From Collybiopsis luxurians FD-317 M1 (Eukaryota > Basidiomycota > Agaricomycetes > Agaricales > Omphalotaceae): a stretch of 64,000 bases of DNA. Each line of letters opens with the position of its first letter. The stretch's first letter is position 1. The translations under genes and the position numbers were made by a program. The DNA is taken from contig KN834751.1 in NCBI GenBank assembly GCA_000827265.1, positions 1,421,123 through 1,485,122 on the forward strand, given 5' to 3'. Shown here piece by piece: positions 30,897 through 44,000 of the stretch. The notes beneath the pieces are model-generated. The model worked only from the letters and a program-made list of their open reading frames with translations, did no database searches and had not been told where the DNA came from.

Positions 30897-32706
30897 TTAT
30901 CTAGTAAGATTCACAATCTCTGAGAGAAGTTGTCAGTGGAGCTTTTGAAGTGTAGCTTCAGGAACTCCTGACAGTGGAATCCACAGAAGAAAACCTGCGT
31001 ATGACTTGGGAAGATCCAAATCTGATTTGTACATGTCTCCATTCAGATCCTCCTTTAACATCCAACAAAGTCGGCAGCATTTATGGCTGATCCTAACAGG
31101 AACCATAGGGACCTAAAAATATATGGGAGTCAGAAGTGTAAAACTTGAATTCATGTACATAGTTGGGTTAGCTTATGGAGTTGAAAATTTCATTCATTGG
31201 TTCTTGATAAGCATACCCAAGAAGGGCCACTTCAGCATGGATAGAAGAAGAGTGCGCTGTTGCTTGAAGGTCCACAATAGCTTGACGATCAGGATTAGTT
31301 GGAGATATTATTTGTAGAATTGCAGCAACTTCATCTTCGCAACATTTGAAAGTGGCAATGTCACTGTACCAATACTGATCTAGTTTAATCACTTTATTAT
31401 GAAAATACCTTTGAACATTATGCCACAGCAAAAAAGCTGAGGTGAACCATTTTGAAAGCAGTCAGTGGGATTGTAAGACATGGGACGCAGATGTCTCACA
31501 GTTTTCTTTGCGGCCTGCAATGCTGAGTTCAGCAAAGAGAAAGAACATTTTGCTAAATGACTGACTTTCCAATTTGTCCCTTCCCTCTTTTCCCATCAAT
31601 CAAAGATGTGCTGAGAGCATTCTCTTCAAAACTGGCTCACTCTCTGAACAAGGTATTAACAAAAGGAAAAGGAAGGAAGATGCTAAATGTACCAGCTTTG
31701 GCAAGAGCTTGATGGAAGTCTGGAATGGGAATAGAAAAAAGGGTATTTCAATATTGCCCGTAGTGAATGCAAACAGGCTATTGCCAGAGTGACCATTTGG
31801 GTGCCAATTTTATCTGGCAGGGTTGAGGTGACACTCTGGACTGTGTGCAAAGGGTAAGATGTTTTTACAACAAGATGTTTCTCTAGTTGTCGCTACAGAT
31901 GTTTGAACAGAGCTATCCATCATATTATATTATTGACAGTGACTTCAAATAGATAACCTCTGTTGAGATCCACTGTGACTGCCTCCACGTACATCTGGAC
32001 AACTTTGTATTGGACAGGATTAAGCTCAATGTTGAATAATTGTTTCTGAATAGAAAGACACTCTGTAAGAGCATTGAGACAGCCTTCAAGAATTTCGAAT
32101 GGCAAAAAGTTTCCCCAATGTTCAAAGAACTCTTTGACCTGTATGCCAAGTTGCTGAAAGCCTCGATGGTGGGTGAAGAAGAGAAATTTTCCCAAGTCTG
32201 CAGGATTCTGAGTTGACTGCATATAATTGATGATATTGAAAGTATCCCACAAGTAAACTTCAAAAGTATAGTCACTAAGAGAAAGAACTAAAGTTGATTG
32301 AGTGTTGATACAAATACCAATAGAGCAGAATTTACCTGCTGCTCTGAGTCCAGTTATTCAGGAGCTCAGCTCCTCTCTTGGGATCCAGCTTAAATGACTT
32401 CAAACTACATCCTTGAGTTTTGGTAGCAGGTACTCCACGGATGTGTTGATCCTGGGATGCTATCGGGTTGGTGAAGACAAGGCACTTAACAGTTGTGGCA
32501 TTGATGTTACCCACAATGGCATTCATACTATTGGATATATGACCAATGGTGAGGAGGGTGGAGATGTTATTCAACAGATTCAGGGGAGGGGTCACCCAGC
32601 CTGCAGTTGCTCCTGGTTCATTGAAAGCTTGAAGGCTGAGAAAGGAGGATAAAATAACAATGTCAGTGCTGAAGCTATTGGTGAACAGCTTGTCCAGTTC
32701 ATTCAT
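30897..32706 (-). pseudogene. OTT_1508-like deaminase-fold protein, decayed
   Basis: Exon 1 (32706-32336) starts MNELDKLFTNSFSTDIV. Exon 2 begins at 32274 (DYTFEVYLWDTFNIINYM), joined in frame by a 61-nt intron. A later exon (to 31168) has SSSIHAEVALLGYAYQ, with the HAE motif at about 31231-31239. After a 46-nt intron comes VPVRISHKCCRLCWML, with CxxC at about 31062-31079, then LPKSYAGFLLWIPLSG, ending at TAA 30897. HAE plus CxxC, with this spacing and context, is the zinc site of the deaminase superfamily; I recall fungal expansions of the OTT_1508-like group. His and the two Cys would bind zinc and Glu would move the proton, acting on a base or nucleotide. The substrate is unknown. TAA at 31168 and TGA at 30933 (Arg expected) interrupt it. 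The exons between 31920 and 31431 are not resolved. Confidence 0.65.
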
Positions 32707-32940
32707 AGTAGTTGTATAATGCAGATCAAATATTCAGCTATTAATTAGTATTACTGAACCACTGAACACATGCACATGATGAGTAACTCCTTCCTCTGTT
32801 GTGGATGGCACAGAAACATCTTCACTCACTGTAGAAAATATTTTAAATATGTAGTGTCTGCAGTACTATTTGTTTCTTATAGTTGTTACATTGGTTTGAA
32901 AATATTGTTTAAAAAATATTACATGCTTGTACAGGATTAA

Positions 32941-33796
32941 TTAGCCACTATAATTGTCAAGCATTTCCTGAGCTAGTCTCACACATTTGCCAACCATGTC
33001 TTTGGAAAAGCTCAGGTGATGCAGGTAGCAGTCCCCTTTGACTTCTCCAAATGTGAGAATGTGGTGTAAATGCCACAGCATATGTACCCCGCAATCATAG
33101 CAATTGGACTGGAAAGGGACCTAGACAGGTCATCTGAGTTTGCTAAATAGGAAAATACAAGTGGACAATGTACTGGACTGTGAGGATCAAACCACCATGC
33201 TGAAGCTGGATTATCTTTCAATTGAACATCATCCCCTCTCAAATGACTGAGTACTTCAGCCAGCCACATCAAGACCTTTTCAAGTCAGTCGTAGTGAGAA
33301 ATGCTAAAATAGCAGATATATACCAATAAAAAACTCATATTCTTCCTCAATAAGACCGGCTTTGATGAAGGCTATCATAGATATTGATACGTTTGGAACA
33401 AAAATTGATGCATGTAGAGTACCAGTGAGAATTATGTTCATTGATGGGAATGAAAACATGATCCCAATACAATAGATTCTGTACTTTCTACACCCATGTA
33501 AGTAAAAGGTAAAAGGTACAGAAGGGAGAAAAAGTCCTAACCACTGCAGTGCGACACCACTTGATCAAGTCCCTTTCATTGTCTGACATTAGAATGCTTT
33601 TGGCATGTATGCACAAATTTTCTTGGAACAGGAACTTGCACGCAAAGAAGGTATTGAGCCCTAGGGTGGTTTGGGAATTTGAGCACCACTTGGAAACAAA
33701 ATAATTAATGATCTCATTGTTGAGCCATTGGTCCATACCAACAGTTTCAAAATTTTTCAAAGAAATATGGCGCAAGGCAAATTGCTGATTCTTTGC
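32941..33796 (-). CDS. Ulp1-type (C48) cysteine protease
   Basis: Exons on the minus strand: 33796-33542, 33487-33357, then from 33285 down, with a last intron just before VPFQSNCYDCG, ending TAA 32941. Motifs are those of SUMO/ubiquitin-like proteases: GMDQWLNNEIINYFV, NTFF, HVFIPINEHNSHWYS with the catalytic His (33425-33427), INIYDSL with Asp (33374-33376), and FQSNCYDCGVH with Gln (about 33109) and the catalytic Cys (33091-33093). The full His-Asp-Gln-Cys set is present and no stop falls in the exons. The junction between 33357 and 33285 does not keep frame by simple GT-AG rules, so an indel or an unseen splice site is possible. An upstream exon may lie at 33951-34241. Such proteases are often carried by fungal transposons. 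Confidence 0.75.
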
Positions 33797-34249
33797 CTAC
33801 AATTGCATTAGGGACTATTCACGAGAGTTTGTGGAAGGTATGCACTAGCTTTATGACCAACTCAAGGGTTTCAGCTGTTCAGCTGGAATAAGAATCCAGC
33901 ATATTAAATAAACGACTCTCCATCTTTGACTTGAGATAGAGAAGGTAATTTCACAAGAATTTCAGGTTACAAAAGATCATAGCAGAGGTTTGACTGGAGG
34001 ACAAAGTTTTAAAATGGCCGAGGCAAAGAACAAATCTACTCTCAATGTTGGGCAGATGGACAAGAATATCCAGGACAGCATGCAACTGTCTAATTTGAGA
34101 CTGGCAGCTCATATAAAAGTCTTCATCGTCATCCTTGGGAAGTGCCTCGAAACACTGGTCAACTAGTTGTTCAATACTCTCCAGTATAGATAGCACTTGT
34201 AGTGACATAAGTGGGAAATAACATTGACAATTGCACATCACTTGTCAAA

Positions 34250-35828
34250 GGAGTTCAGCCATACAGCTTGTGATCCTTCCGAATGGAATCAATTCTACAA
34301 GTGTACATCCTCAATGCTCTTGACCTACACTGCAGTCAGGAGGTGGAACCTGAGCTGTCATGCTATATGGGTGGTCAGGACCTATCCAGAACACAGAAAT
34401 TGCACATACTGAAGGCATTGGGACATTATGAAGCTAACCTACTCAAATGAACTGCAGAATCAATAAGTGACTTGAAGATTGTATTGACTCAAGTTGAGTC
34501 ACAATTGCGAGTGGATAAAAACTGTGTGTTGCTCACTCTAATCTTCTGTGAATCTATCACAATGTCCAAGCAAGTCCTCTTGTTACTGAAAAGGGGTAGA
34601 AAATCAGGTCAGTGCCATGGCACTGTCCAATCTCCTACTGACCTATCTCCTACTGACCTATGTGAAGGGTGCCATATTTATTGTCCCTATTGGCATTGCA
34701 AACTGGAGAGAGCATGTCAGAAGGTGCAGAATGTCCTTTCCAGAATCAGAATGAGGCACATCAAGCGTAAGACCCTTAAAAACAAGAAAATTGGTGGGTA
34801 GTTGCACCACAAGACAAGCTGCGAGACTTTGCTTACCTTTCTCAGATAGTTAATGTGCCACTTGTGGTTGATGGTAAGCTCGAGGATGTATAGCACCTTG
34901 CCACACACTGACTACTGCACCCACAGAAATACCAACTGCGCCTAATACGCCTAAGAAGCTGTGGCCCTATGAAAGAGGCCAATTGCTACGCCAACCAGCA
35001 TACAAGTACCTAGGAATGCTGTTCGAAATGTTTTCTGAACCATCCACAGAAATACCTACAGTGCTGAATACACCACAGAAACCATGGCCCCACAAAAGAG
35101 GCCAATTACATCTGCAAAAAAATCTAGAGCCCAGGCAGACAGGTATTAGCACCAGGGAGGCAAAGGTCTCCCTTGAGCACTGGGGCTGCCGAAGCTTCCA
35201 AGGCTGCCAGGAGACACCCCCTAAATCATGGGCTCACTGAGAACAGCCAAGACCCCCTTTGGAGAGCCCTGGTATCTTTGATTGGGATTGAGGGGGGTAC
35301 AGATAAACACAAAGACACTTGAGGTGGTCACAAAGTTACTAAGGAGGTTTCAGGATTTTTGAAGACTTTGGAATTTTACCACCGATGTACCCAGAGAAGA
35401 TTTAATCTGTTCTCAAGTAGAGTGTTGAAAAGTTGACAATGTATTTACAGAAACATGAGAGCAGATTCAGACTGCATGAGGTGTATTTCATGGTCATAGA
35501 GTAATGCAGAGGTTGCCATAGGCTCATCAGGGGAAGATTAAGGAGGAATTGCCTCATCTCAGAGTTGTTGCAGAGTTATTGCAGAGATGCATGGGCTCAT
35601 CTCCAAGCTTCCCTGAGCCTCCCTGAGCAACCCTGAATACCCTGGACCATCCCATAGGTATATTTAGGTAATCATTAGCCTTTCTCACAACTGACATGAA
35701 TTGATCACAAAATGTATTTAGTACAGCTCAACAGGATTCTCATTACTTGAAAGACAAATGGAAAGTATTAGAATGATATTGCAGGAGGTCATTCAAGCCC
35801 CCCCAGAACACTGGAAATAACTGATATC
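34250..35828. other. mobile-element debris, no gene called
   Basis: Several plus-strand frames of 60-110 codons (34224, 34472, 34983) are open but unrecognised. A duplication of about 122 bp lies at 34921-35110. A CCCTGAG-rich stretch follows at 35610-35640. Confidence 0.35.
34921..35115 (+). repeat. imperfect 122-bp direct duplication
   Basis: The block CCACAGAAATACC, then AATAC.CC, then AGAGGCCAATT occurs at about 34922-34985 and again at about 35044-35107. In frame it would read TEIPT..NTP, then RGQL twice. Confidence 0.6.
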
Positions 35829-37985
35829 TTACAATTCACTTGTAGAGCTCATGTCATCGCCGATGTTCTCCAGAGCTGAACCCCTGCCTGTCTCATCATT
35901 AGCTGCATGTGGTTTTGAAGCGTCATTATCAGTAGTCCTATCTAAGGTCATACCCTCATGCAATGTAGCTGTACTCCCCTCTGCCATATCTTGGTTTGAA
36001 TGCTGGGAGGCTGCTTGCAAAGCAAAAGCAGTCAACACATCGTAATTGTAGATTTGAGGGGGAACAACTTTGGAGCCAGCAGTCCTGTCAAACACAAATG
36101 TTGAGCAGTTGGGGAAGGCAATGAAGGTCAAAGACTCACATCATTTTGCAGTAGAAAAACTCTTGTAAATATTTCACATAAGTCGGAGCTTTTCTGTTAA
36201 GTTTTTCTAGCGTAGTGGAGATCAAGCAGTAGCTAAAGAATGGTTGAAGAAAAAAAGAGGTGAAATCAAAAATTGAGAAGGGATGTGGAAAAACACAAAA
36301 AAACAATGACACACTGAGTACCAAGGTTGCCCATTGACAATGCATTTTCAACCTTGTACCCTGAAGAGTATTCTAAAAGGCTGTGATTAATCTGGGCATG
36401 CAATAATATAAATAACCAATAAGTGAATGAGATCAGACACTAAGACATACCAATGTGGAGATCATAGCAATAAGGGGGATAGGAATGTATTTGATTCATT
36501 GTAGGTAGGAAACAAGGAGTTCGTCTTGTTTAGGCTTTCCTTCGATAAAATAACCTCACAGGAGCAAGCCTAGCAATGGGCTTTTGAAGGGAATGTCATT
36601 CTTTTTTCTCATCTGGAAGAATATAGTAAGAAAGAAAACGGAGAGAGGAAAAATCTATACCTTAAGATCAACCTCCTCATTATGGTAAATGTGTCCTTCC
36701 AACAGCCAACTAACATGGGAGCTCTGCGATGCATGAATGAACAGTAAGCATTAGGAGGAAAATGCACTCAACAATCTCTGCGGGAGTAAAGGTTCTGGGT
36801 ATGCCAAAGTATTGAGCTGTTCTGATGCGCACCTCCTTGCCAACATTGAACTGAACAGCTGAAACACCATAGTTCATCTGAAAAAGTATTCCCAGTGTAA
36901 AAGCATTTGAGAAGAAATCAGGATTCACATACAAATTGTATGAACTCCTCCCTCTTTGTGGCAGAAGCACTAATCTTGGCAAGACCTTCAACATACTCCT
37001 CTCCAATGCCCTCGTCCACAAGCAGGTTAATTTCATTAGCAAAGAGGTCCCAAGAGAACATGTTGTTATCTGGACACAGGTTAATTACACATGTTCCCAT
37101 TTGAGCACACCTCTTTGCTAAGAGAGGGACTTTGTCAGACTGAAAATCAGACAGGATTATTTTTTGATAGCCGGTGCAACACTGCCCATTCTTGGAAGAT
37201 GTGGATATATCCTCAATGATCAACTGTAAAGTTATGAGCTGACTAATCATAAAAAAATGTATTCACACTGGCCTCATTGTTACCTTCCTCGCCACTCTCA
37301 TCTCCTTCCTCACCTACAGCCACAGTCTTCACATGTTTCTTGTTCAGGGCTAGAATGGAAAATAAGATGCAGGAAGAGAAAAATTTGGGACACCTCATGG
37401 CCAGTCCCAGACATTTGATCTTCAATGAAGTCAAGCTCATCATGGTTCAAGTTGGAATATGTTCAGTCTGTATCACATTTAGGATAAAGGAATGCATCAA
37501 CAGGCAGACAAACATCTACCGTCACTAGGCTTAGTGTCATCTGGATAGCGAAGAGAAATGAGGGACAAGTGTCCTAAAAAGAAAGGTGCTAACTTTCACC
37601 TTTCTCACCTAGCCAGTGGTCAGGAACAACACGGCAGTAATTAAAATACCATTGAACATACCAGATTCTCCAGTGTCAGCAGTAGGGGCAGAGCTTAGAA
37701 GGGTATGCATATATTCAGCAGGATTTTCATCCTCTGAGTTCACGATGCTGGTGCCTGCATTATGAGTATAGAGTAAAACTAAGTGCTCGAATAATGTGAA
37801 AGCAGACACCAGCAAATACCTTTCTTCTTTTGATTTCCAGATACTTCTCCTTTCTGAGAACTGGGGGCAGATGACGCGCCCCCGGTATCTTGCTTGAAAA
37901 GTTGAAGAATGGCATTGACATTGTGTTTGAGGCATTTAGGAGAAGGAGGCTTGATTGACTTGGGGACTTCCTTCTGTTTTGACAT
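35829..37985 (-). pseudogene. Plavaka-2 partner gene (unknown function)
   Basis: Homologue of the gene at 23166-25290, again directly downstream of a Plavaka transposase on the same strand. It starts MSKQKEVPKSIKPPSPK (37985) with a basic N-terminus. Next comes an acidic exon (NSEDENPAEYMHTLL), then LFANEINLLVDEGIGEEYVE (about 37020-37080), GVSAVQFNVGKEVRIRTAQYF (about 36815-36875) and AGSKVVPPQIYNYDVLTAFAL (about 36010-36080). At least four GT-AG introns are visible between these exons. No domain recognised. Pairing with two different Plavaka copies suggests it is part of the transposon rather than a neighbour. The reading frames look better kept than in copy 1, but full exon joins were not proven. 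Confidence 0.5.
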
Positions 37986-38182
37986 GGGAAAGAAGGAAAA
38001 AGAAGTACTGTATATTAACAGGGAAAATTTGAAGCCCTTAAAAGTGCAGTGTCAACAACTCATGTGACTAAGTCATGTTTCCATGAAGCCCAGCATGTCA
38101 TGTGATTTTCCCCTTGGGTGGACAATATATTAATTGGACGATGGTCATATTGACTTCAGAAAAGAAATATGGAAAGCAGATC

Positions 38183-41060
38183 CTAGTATATTGTTTGGTA
38201 GGCATACTTACTTTGTAGATTATTGACAAAAAATGACTGGCATTTATCAAGAACATTTAAGGAATTCCAGGATGGGTCCCAAGAAGCTTGGCTGGGGGTG
38301 AGCATTACACTTTGGCAAATTTCAGACAGAGAAATGATAGAACCCTGCTTGAACCCCTTAGAGTCCAGCGCTGGCTCTACATGATACATACCAGTAGACT
38401 TGTCTGGGGAACCTTGGAAATGAGAATACCAGATAACATAGGCCAGCGGTTCTGTTGGCCAGTAATTTGGGGCAGATACTTTGAAGCCCAAGTGATCTAC
38501 AGTTCCAGGAAGGTGAAATATCACCCTGAGACATCCCACTTGACAACCTGGAGAGGTCTTATGAAATCTGTGAAGTTTAAGAACAAAAACTCATACCTTC
38601 TACTGCTGTAGACTCCGCTTCATCAGTGTTCAACACCAGCACTGTATCAAAGTGGGCAGCAGCTGACATTCTGAACATTGGAATTGCTTTCACGGTCTCC
38701 TGAATTGCATCTGAATCATCAAGCAGGCTGAAGGGAGTGAACTTGTACTGGTGCCATATATTGAGCGAAGTGAAAGGAAGTGAACCTTCCAGAGCAGTGC
38801 TCTTGCTCACCCATTGAGTTGGTGGCAAAAGTGCTGCAAGAAACAGTTTCAACTGGACCAGAAATCCAGGTGCGGCATGGAAAACAATGATCTGAGCCAA
38901 GCTCTTCGACAGTTCGGCAGGAGTCTTGGCCAAAGAAACTTTCCTCACTACTGTTTGTGCCCCCCCCCCATGCGCCGCTTGTGGCTGAGTATCCTGAACT
39001 GAACAGGAACATCCACTTCCTTCATAGTATACTCCCAGGGCTCCTTGTGTACAGCATCATCATCCACAATTGCAGGCTCGTCAATTCACAATCAATGGAA
39101 ATCATACCAAGCTATTTTTTCCTGCCTAGCAAGCCATTTCACCATTTGAGGAAAGTGATCACATTTATTGCTTGCTCGCCAACCTTCCTTCGCAAAATCA
39201 ATGTGCAAGCATTCAAACATTTCTGTGTTGTAGTTGTCGGTAGCCCCTAGCCAATGAATGGAATCAATGTAATGCTGAAGAGAATGAAATTTTGGGATGT
39301 TGAAATCATCTTGAACTCCATTCTGAATAAAGAAATTGCAATTTTTGTTCCATGTTTCCAGTTCTTGCTGCATATATGAGAGCGTCTTTTTGTCATGAGA
39401 TGAATATTGAGCAAGATGAATAAAATGAAGAATGCTCTGACAAGCAATGATACCCCGGGGATCAATCTTTCCCACTAAACAAGAAAGAAGAATTCTTGAA
39501 ATGTGTTTCCATTCTGTACTGGAAACCTGGCTGAGACCTGATATACCATTCCTAAAATTGTGCACACCACTTGCTGGTGGTAAACATCAGATTCGCTTGT
39601 CTAGTTCATCCATCCCAACAACCTCCTGCACCCACTCAACTAAATGCTTAAAGACCCCTTGGTATAGCTGATGGAGAATGTCTGGCATGATACACCTATG
39701 AATATCGACAAGAGGAAATCCGACCCAAAAGGGATCGTACTTCCTGGCAGCAACATTGTCTGTCATGCAGCGGGCATACACTGCACTTGCCGTGGACTGA
39801 GAGCTTGATATTTGGGCCTCCCGGATGACTTGTAGGGTCCATTTCTGTTTCCGGGGTTCTGCCAGCTGTGGTACACCTAAGTTTTCTGCTTGTTGCCTAC
39901 ATTTTGGACAAGTGCTGTACTTGGAGCAAGTTACTAAGCATTGCTCAGGATAGTCAGCAACATAGGCAGCTAACAGGGGATATACCCTTCTTATGGCCCC
40001 ATCACCTCCAACCATTAATATCCCAGGTCCCTTAGGTTTGCCAGCTGACTTCAGCGAAGTTAAGACAATTGCCATTGAGCAATGGAATATTTTGTAATTC
40101 TGCAGCCTGAGGGCTGTCTTCAACATGCCATCCTTTGCAACTTTATCAACAGAAAGATACGCTATCAAGATGCATGCTCGAGCACCGGGTTTGCATCAAA
40201 TTGTCTTGGGAATATTTCCGATGGTCAAGTAAACTGGATAAGCTGATTTACTGCCAGAGAATTGGGTCAATTGTGTTTTATCGGAAGCTATAATAACAGG
40301 CGCAATTGTCCCCCCCGATAGAATAATGGTCTTTAACAACAGAATCAGCCCATGCCCCAACACTTAACATGCAGTAAAACATGCCTGTGCAGCATTCCAG
40401 AAACTACCTGTCCACATCTCCGAATACATTCTCTCCTCCTCAGCAGGCTTTTCCCCTCTGAACATTTTTGCAGGTTTGTATACCAAGTTATTAGCAAAGG
40501 CTGGATCACCCCAGAGGCCCTTGATTGCCTCCACTGGGTCTCGATATTGAACAGTGAAATGTTCATCAGGTCAATCTTTGAAGGAAAGCCGTTTTGTATA
40601 CCACTGCCTGCATCTATCCAGTATGGTGTCAACTTGCTGAAATACAGACTGAGCATTAGAAAAAGATAAGCCCAGCCATTCTTTGACCTTGAATATAATT
40701 GTCAACACAGGTAGCACTTTTGAAAAAGGAACAGAACTACTTCCAGAATCTGTAGCAGACAGTCGAATGAGGTTTGGGATATTTTTTCCTTTACCATCCA
40801 CTGTGCTATCTCCCAATCCAAGCGTGAAGCAAAAGGATGATATCCAGATAAAGAAGATCTGTTGTTGTGGAAAAGCGACTCCCAACACTCATGTACAGTG
40901 TCCTCCTTCCCATAGACTGTCCCAGCAGATTGGTCCCACTGCAAAAGGGGTTGCTGGGCATCATTTTCAATGAGTGTACAGTTTAACTGCCGGTATGCTT
41001 CTGTTGAAGGTCCAGCTTCAGCTTCAGCCTCAATACCTTCATCAACAAGGGGATTTGGGA
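38183..41060 (-). pseudogene. Plavaka-2 transposase, 5' truncated
   Basis: On the minus strand from about 41060: GPSTEAYRQLNC, then YHPFASRLDWEIAQWMV, AQSVFQQVDTILDRCRQWY, DPVEAIKGLWGDPAF, the ASDKTQLTQFSG block, MVGGDGAIRRVYPLLAAYVA, CPKCRQQ, FWVGFPLVDIHRCIMPDILH, and TEMFECLHIDFAKEGWRASN (39200-39250), where all acidic candidates are kept. The end is SIISLSEICQSVMLTPSQ and FFVNN. The N-terminal zinc-finger exon present in Plavaka-1 is missing: upstream of about 41050 the frame runs straight into a gypsy protease. Several stops occur (near 40575 TGA before PDEHF, 40197, and one before CLPPASGVH at 39586), many where Arg or Gln is expected. A homopolymer C run at 38961-38970 marks an indel. 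Confidence 0.8.
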
Positions 41061-44000
41061 GGTTTGTACTGAAGTTGAATTTTGCCTTGCTTCCTACAGT
41101 ACCCAGCTGCAGGGAGTGTTGTTCTGCAAGTTGATGAACCTTAATGTTTGCAACTCATACAAAGGCTGGATTTAGAGCCTCTATAGTGCATCCAGAGTCA
41201 AATAGTACAAATGCATCAACTTCTCCAATATTTACAATGGCCATCATAGGGCAGTGATCTTTCATCAGTCCATGGTCTGGGTGCAACATAGGGTGCATAG
41301 ATTTGCACATTGTAATCTTTTTTGATGTATCTTCAACATTTTCAGTATCCATAGCCACTAGTATATCTTCATCTAATCTAAGAGAGTGATTGTAAGGATC
41401 AATTGTGGGGAATGATCCATTATTCCAATCATCTCCTAGGCATATTTTGGGGCCAAGTTCATATGTAGTTCCATATGTTTCTTGGAAATCTCATATATGA
41501 CCAAAAAATTCTAGCATTTTGTAATCTTCATCATACATATGGCCCACATAGTCATCCTCATAGGGAGTGAGTTCCCATATCCCCTCTGATTCATTATCTG
41601 AATCATCAATAGCATTCAGCCACTACTTCAGTGTTGTCTTTAACTTCCTTTTACATAGGTTCTATATCCATAGTTTCAGATATATCTTCTTGTATTGAGT
41701 ATAACTGAGGTTGTCTGTAATGTTTGCAAGTGAGATTGTTAGCAAAATGACCAGCTTTTCCACAACCATAGCATAGTTTGGTCATAGATTTAGCTTTATC
41801 TTTGTCTCCCAATTTAGGTTTGGGATTATTATTAGTATTATTGGTATTAGCATCCTACATTCATGCATTGCATTGTATTATTTTGTTTATTTGAGAGATG
41901 CTGAGTTAATTGGATCCTTTTTCCATCAATATTTACAGTTTTAGTTGAAGTTGATGAAGTAGGGAATTGATTAGATGGGTAACAATTGGTATTAGTTGCT
42001 TCCAGTTTAGCACAAGATTGATAGTAACTTGAATCTGAAGTCTTAGCTGATTTACATATTGAGGTGATATAGAAGTCTTGGAGAACTCTATTGTCCTCAA
42101 TATGCTGTACCGCCTTTGCCATTGTTTTGATGGTTGCATAATCAGGTACCACTCCACAATCTATTAGTTTCTTGATCATTTCCAATGGTAATCCATCTAG
42201 GAATCAAACTAGAGTAGAATAGTAGTCTTTGACTCCTTTCTCGGAGTTATATGAGACTTCCTCAACCATTTTAGTAGCTTGATGTACCATAGCTGCTTGT
42301 ATGCAGTAGTCAAATATTCCCAAGATTACTTCTTTCAATGTCCAATCAATTTTAGTGTGATGAGCCCCTATGACTTCATTGTCATACCATTTAAGAGCTT
42401 CTTTTTTAATAAAGACACCAACAACTTGAACTCAGAGTTTTTCAAATTCCAGGCCACAATAACAGTAGACCACCATCCAGCATAAAAGGGACAATAGCCA
42501 TGCTTCAAATACTTCAATGTCTGGTGAACTGGAGTACTTATCCAGTGATGGAATCTTGACATTCTTTGCTCCCTCAATAGCAGGTAGAGCAGTTCCAATG
42601 TGAGATCAGATTTTTTTCTTATAAACACAGTGGACTGCATGAGACCAGTGTTTCCTGCACTCATCATCAGCAGTCTCCTCTTGAAGTTTCTTGATGGCCT
42701 TGCGCCACTTCTTCTGACATTGAGTTTTTGTAACCTCATCATCCTTGTTATCTTCTGGGGCCCCAAATAGATTGTCTGCCCATGAATCATCAGTAGAAGA
42801 CTCTGTGGAATTGGTCTTGGTTAGTATGTCTGTAGAATCATCATCCCATGGAGTTTGACCCCAGTTAAAACTACAATTGCCCTTTCCTTCTCCATTGGAC
42901 AAGTTGGAGCTATTACCATCTCCTTCAGGGTCATTAGGTGGTCCACCAGTTGCAACTTTAGGTGTTTCCCAAGAATGGGTTTTGATAGCCTTAGATCCAC
43001 TGTCATTCAATATCACTGCTCCAGAGTTGGGCATCATAAGACGAGTTATATCTATTTCATCAGTCTGACTGTACTTCAGTGTATTAGTATCAGAATGAAT
43101 TGCATTTTTATTAATAGTAGAAAGATCTGTAGTAGTTACAGCAACTGCATGTACAGGAACTTTGTATGTCCAATGTTTGCACAGCACAGTATTCTTTTCA
43201 ATGGGTAGACTATCCTTATTGAATCCTACCACCTGATCTGGGAATTTAGAATTCCCTTGTTCCTTTAGATTGGCATTCTGCTGTTGTTGAACAGTGACAT
43301 GGTCTTTCCACACTATCATCAGCCCATTCTCATCTTGTCCTTTAATCATAGTAGGTTCATGTAGTGGAGAGGTAGTAGGTTGGTCACTGAGGTTCAGTAG
43401 AACAGGAAGGGCACTGCCTGTACCTGTAGCTTGAGGTGGATGGTTGTCAGAAATTTTGCAAGCAGGCTCTGATGGTACCTGGTTGGTAGTGGGGGTTGAT
43501 AGGTTGACAAGCTCTACAGGTACATTGGATAGAATAGGTATGTACCAATGTTCCTTATGAAATATAGAGTTGTGTGAGTGTTCTGTTATTAGAAAATCCC
43601 ACTCACCATTCTTGATAGCTTCGGTAGCCACATACCAATGGTCTTGGAACCAAAATCCATTATTCCTCTCAATTTGTAACATATCCCTCTGCTCCTTAGC
43701 TTTCCCAGTTGCCTCATATGCATCTTGCGCTGCCTTGTATGCATGCTCCTTTTCAGCTTTAGTGAGTAGTATATTTTTGATAACATCAAAGTATCTTTCA
43801 TATTTCTTGTCCACCTGATCAAACTGAAGGCTGACATTACATTGTACAATGTGTATATTGTCCATAACAGACTTGCAAAAACTGGAAAAAAATGTTGTAC
43901 TCCTGTTCCATTTCCACTTGCAATATTGTCAGAGATTCTTTGGAAATTACTGTCTAAATTGGTAGGTGAGTTCAGTGGTGAAAGTTGTTGTCCCTGGCTA

